Source: Christensenellaceae bacterium
GTDB taxonomy: Bacteria; Bacillota; Clostridia; Christensenellales; UBA1750
Assembly (NCBI GenBank): GCA_031287285.1
Contig: JAITTC010000269.1
Span: forward strand, 1 to 7,245
Length of the DNA stretch: 7,245 nt
Direction: 5' to 3'
This document shows, in pieces, positions 6,092-7,245 of this stretch (positions are counted from its first letter, which is position 1; each line of letters opens with the position of its first letter). The translations under genes and the position numbers were made by a program. The notes beneath the pieces were generated by a model. That model saw only the letters and a program-made list of their open reading frames with translations. It searched no databases and had not been told where the DNA came from.

Positions 6092-6107
6092 AATTGCCTC
6101 AGATCCC

Positions 6108-6137
6108 TTGCTTAAGCTGGGGGCGCTATGGTATACT
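6108..6137 (+). promoter_or_regulatory. Promoter for the tRNA genes
   Basis: TTGCTT (6108-6113), an 18-base spacer, and TATACT (6132-6137). It follows the rplS terminator and lies about 40 bases before tRNA-Thr, as expected for a stable RNA promoter. Confidence 0.8.
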
Positions 6138-6177
6138 GACCTGACTTTATCCTCCTGCTGATGAGGATTGCGGAAAC

Positions 6178-6253
6178 GCCAACATAGCTCAGCCGGTAGA
6201 GCAGCAGTTTCGTAAACTGCAGGTCAAGGGTTCGAATCCCTTTGTTGGCTCCA
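6178..6253 (+). tRNA. tRNA-Thr(CGT)
   Basis: A complete cloverleaf is visible: acceptor GCCAACA/TGTTGGC, D arm GCTC/GAGC, anticodon stem GCAGT/ACTGC with loop TTCGTAA, variable loop AGGTC, T arm AAGGG TTCGAAT CCCTT, discriminator T6250, and encoded CCA (6251-6253). The anticodon CGT (6211-6213) reads ACG, threonine. It is the first of two tRNAs behind the same promoter. Confidence 0.97.
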
Positions 6254-6260
6254 AGTGGCT

Positions 6261-6288
6261 GTCCGCCCATTCGAAAGAATGGGCGGGG
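6261..6288 (+). other. Stable GNRA hairpin between the two tRNAs
   Basis: CCGCCCATTC (6263-6272) and GAATGGGCGG (6277-6286) form a perfect 10-bp stem closed by a GAAA tetraloop. No T-run follows, so it should not terminate transcription. It sits in the 66-base tRNA spacer and may be a processing or stability element of the tRNA precursor. Confidence 0.75.
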
Positions 6289-6319
6289 CTACTCCATAGA
6301 AGGATTCTTCCCTGTTTTT

Positions 6320-6396
6320 CGAGGTGTAGCGCAGCTTGGTAGCGCGTTTGGTTCGGGACCAAAAGGTCGCAGGTTCAAATCCTGTCACCTCGACCA
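6320..6396 (+). tRNA. tRNA-Pro(CGG)
   Basis: Complete cloverleaf: acceptor CGAGGTG/CACCTCG, D arm GCGC/GCGC with loop AGCTTGGTA, anticodon stem TTTGG/CCAAA with loop TTCGGGA, variable loop AGGTC, T arm GCAGG TTCAAAT CCTGT, discriminator A6393, and encoded CCA (6394-6396). The anticodon CGG (6354-6356) reads CCG, proline; the leading C of the acceptor stem is typical of tRNA-Pro. Its 3' end faces a tyrosine recombinase gene, so it is the probable integration target of the element to the right. Confidence 0.97.
6356..6396. other. Candidate attachment site (attL) in the 3' half of tRNA-Pro
   Basis: Tyrosine recombinases that use tRNA genes usually cross over in the anticodon or T-arm region and restore the gene with an identical 3' end carried by the element. 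The intact tRNA plus adjacent integrase predicts that part of this stretch is repeated at the far end of the element. The other copy lies outside the window, so the exact core cannot be fixed. Confidence 0.4.
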
Positions 6397-6397
6397 C

Positions 6398-6433
6398 AGA
6401 AGAACGACTGAAATTCAGCCGTTCTTCTTTTTT
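6398..6433 (+). terminator. Intrinsic terminator of the tRNA operon
   Basis: AGAAGAACG (6398-6406) pairs perfectly with CGTTCTTCT (6420-6428), with an inner CTG/CAG extension, and runs into a T-rich tail (TTCTTTTTT to 6433). It starts two bases after the CCA of tRNA-Pro, so it lies at or just beyond the probable element junction. The terminator may be supplied by the element. Confidence 0.93.
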
Positions 6434-6566
6434 GCCTGTATTGCAGCGCTTTTTTATTCTCGTTTTTGCGAGTAGTTCTCAAACTTGCGAATGGGAATGC
6501 CTTTTTGAGAGTAGCATTACTCACGAAATTACTCACGAAAAATGCTGCATTACAAAACGTTGCTTT
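6434..6566. other. Non-coding att-flanking region
   Basis: No credible gene is present. Visible structure includes a CTCG/CGAG hairpin (6459-6472), an inverted pair TCTCAAA (6477-6483) and TTTGAGA (6504-6510), and the 12-bp tandem repeat described separately. Such density of small repeats between a tRNA target and an integrase gene is typical of recombinase and accessory-factor binding DNA. Confidence 0.6.
6516..6539. repeat. Perfect 12-bp tandem repeat, candidate integrase arm sites
   Basis: ATTACTCACGAA occurs twice back to back (6516-6527 and 6528-6539). The pair is framed by GTAGCATT (6511-6518, overlapping its start) and AATGCTGC (6541-6548), which can pair over 8 bp with one G-T. Short direct repeats of this size near the core are the usual form of arm-type sites bound by the N-terminal domain of lambda/Tn916-type integrases. 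The function is inferred from position. Confidence 0.75.
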
Positions 6567-7245
6567 TCACGTCGATTTCTCATCTTGCCCTGTAGCATTC
6601 CCGAGAATGCGGGTAAAATGAGCATTTCCGATCTGGGCTGCTGCGGTGGTCATATTTGGAAGTGCATCACGATAAACGCGCTTCATGACCTCCTCTGTTT
6701 CCCATCCGCCACGCTCCATGATGTATTGGTCAGGAACACCGAGTGCGTGGAGGATGGATGCTTGATAGTGCCTCAGATCATGGAAGCGAAAATGAGGGAT
6801 ATCTAGCCTTTTGAGTAAACGTTCAAACTGACGTGTAATCTGGTTGGGCTCTAGATCGCAAAGATAGCCATTGGTAGAAGTGAAATGCGCCGCGATTTCT
6901 GCTGAAAACTCCACCACGCGCTTACCCGCCTTAGTCTTCGGGTCTTTGATGATCCAGATATGCTCCGGCCCCTCGACCATTGCTTTTAGCACATACAACA
7001 GTTGACCCTGCATGCGGTCTGCTGGCAGCTTAGCTATCTCGCTTCGGCGCAGTGAGCCAAACGCACTGAGCAAGATAGCTTTGAAGAGCTCTGTGCCTTG
7101 CGTGGCACGTATGATAGCCTCTACATCATTGTCATTAGGCGTGTACAGATCAGGCTTGACATACTGGGGCAGTCGCGTAGTGACGTGGCAGTCGGGTCTG
7201 AACATCTTAAGAACGGCCACCAGACTGCCGTGCATAGTGCGCACG
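6567..7245 (-). CDS. Tyrosine recombinase / phage-type integrase (5' part outside window)
   Basis: The visible 226 or so residues contain the whole catalytic domain of a tyrosine recombinase, which integrates and excises DNA through a 3'-phosphotyrosine intermediate. Counting from the codon at 7244, the signatures are SLRRSEIAKL (arginine R66), PKTKAGKR (catalytic lysine K103 or K105), FHDLRHYQAS (H155, R158), GGW (W181 in the usual His/Trp position), and KRVYRDAL with nucleophile Y191. The set is complete, so the enzyme looks active. Integrases of this type have 350-400 residues; the missing N-terminus (arm-binding and core-binding domains) should lie to the right. The frame is open at the edge, so the GTG at 7244 is not taken as the start. 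The gene points toward tRNA-Pro, 170 bases away. Confidence 0.95.
   Translation of the reverse strand, partial: VRTMHGSLVAVLKMFRPDCHVTTRLPQYVKPDLYTPNDNDVEAIIRATQGTELFKAILLSAFGSLRRSEIAKLPADRMQGQLLYVLKAMVEGPEHIWIIKDPKTKAGKRVVEFSAEIAAHFTSTNGYLCDLEPNQITRQFERLLKRLDIPHFRFHDLRHYQASILHALGVPDQYIMERGGWETEEVMKRVYRDALPNMTTAAAQIGNAHFTRILGNATGQDEKST

Larger units (their letters stand above)
6397..7245. mobile_element. Left end of a tRNA-Pro-integrated element (prophage or ICE)
   Basis: To the right of tRNA-Pro the sequence becomes visibly richer in A and T. The only gene is an integrase on the minus strand running back toward the tRNA, with a repeat-rich non-coding stretch between. This is the usual left end of an integrative element using a tRNA as its attachment site. 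The element continues past the window, so whether it is a prophage, an ICE or a smaller island cannot be told. The left boundary lies in or just after the tRNA and is approximate. Confidence 0.75.

Noticed and set aside
6242..6806. Small plus-strand open frames across the tRNAs and the integrase end
   Set aside because: They run through tRNA-Pro and its terminator or lie antisense to the integrase; no ribosome site or domain supports them.

Overview
The window looks like chromosome of a high-GC, uncultured-type member of the Clostridia (Bacillota), probably a gut lineage. The evidence is a ThiT-type ECF thiamine transporter under a TPP riboswitch, the long clostridial form of HflX, an L19 gene with its own promoter and leader, AAGGAG-type ribosome binding sites, and strongly GC-rich codon third positions. 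Genus cannot be named from this.

Left end (1-180): non-coding repeat DNA, an interspersed direct/inverted repeat running into a 25-bp tandem repeat. Next is thiT on the minus strand (184-855). Its whole control region is visible: a sigma-A promoter (1089-1117), a TPP riboswitch aptamer (976-1061) and a terminator/antiterminator platform (892-962). Thiamine pyrophosphate should therefore shut off thiamine uptake.

Centre (1147-5533): four plus-strand genes packed closely enough to be one transcription unit. They are a YfbR-type HD 5'-nucleotidase, a serpin-fold lipoprotein, HflX, and a cysteine-rich DUF2284 protein. YfbR and HflX are housekeeping (dNMP turnover; ribosome splitting and rescue). 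The serpin is the outlier: exported, lipid-anchored, with a reactive-centre loop that does not look inhibitory. HflX carries an N-terminal region with a complete JAMM-type metal-site pattern.

Right centre (5551-6433): rplS (L19) with its own promoter, structured leader and terminator. Then a second promoter drives two tRNA genes, tRNA-Thr(CGT) and tRNA-Pro(CGG), which end at a strong terminator.

Right end (about 6397-7245): base composition drops visibly. A tyrosine recombinase gene, cut by the window edge, points back at the 3' end of tRNA-Pro. This is the usual layout of an integrative element (prophage or ICE) inserted in a tRNA gene. The 170-bp gap between tRNA and integrase holds a perfect 12-bp tandem repeat inside an inverted repeat, a good candidate for recombinase arm-site DNA. 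No clearly new multi-gene system is visible. The most distinctive items are the unusual serpin, the JAMM-like HflX N-terminus, the HE (not HD) metal motif in YfbR and the att-region repeats.
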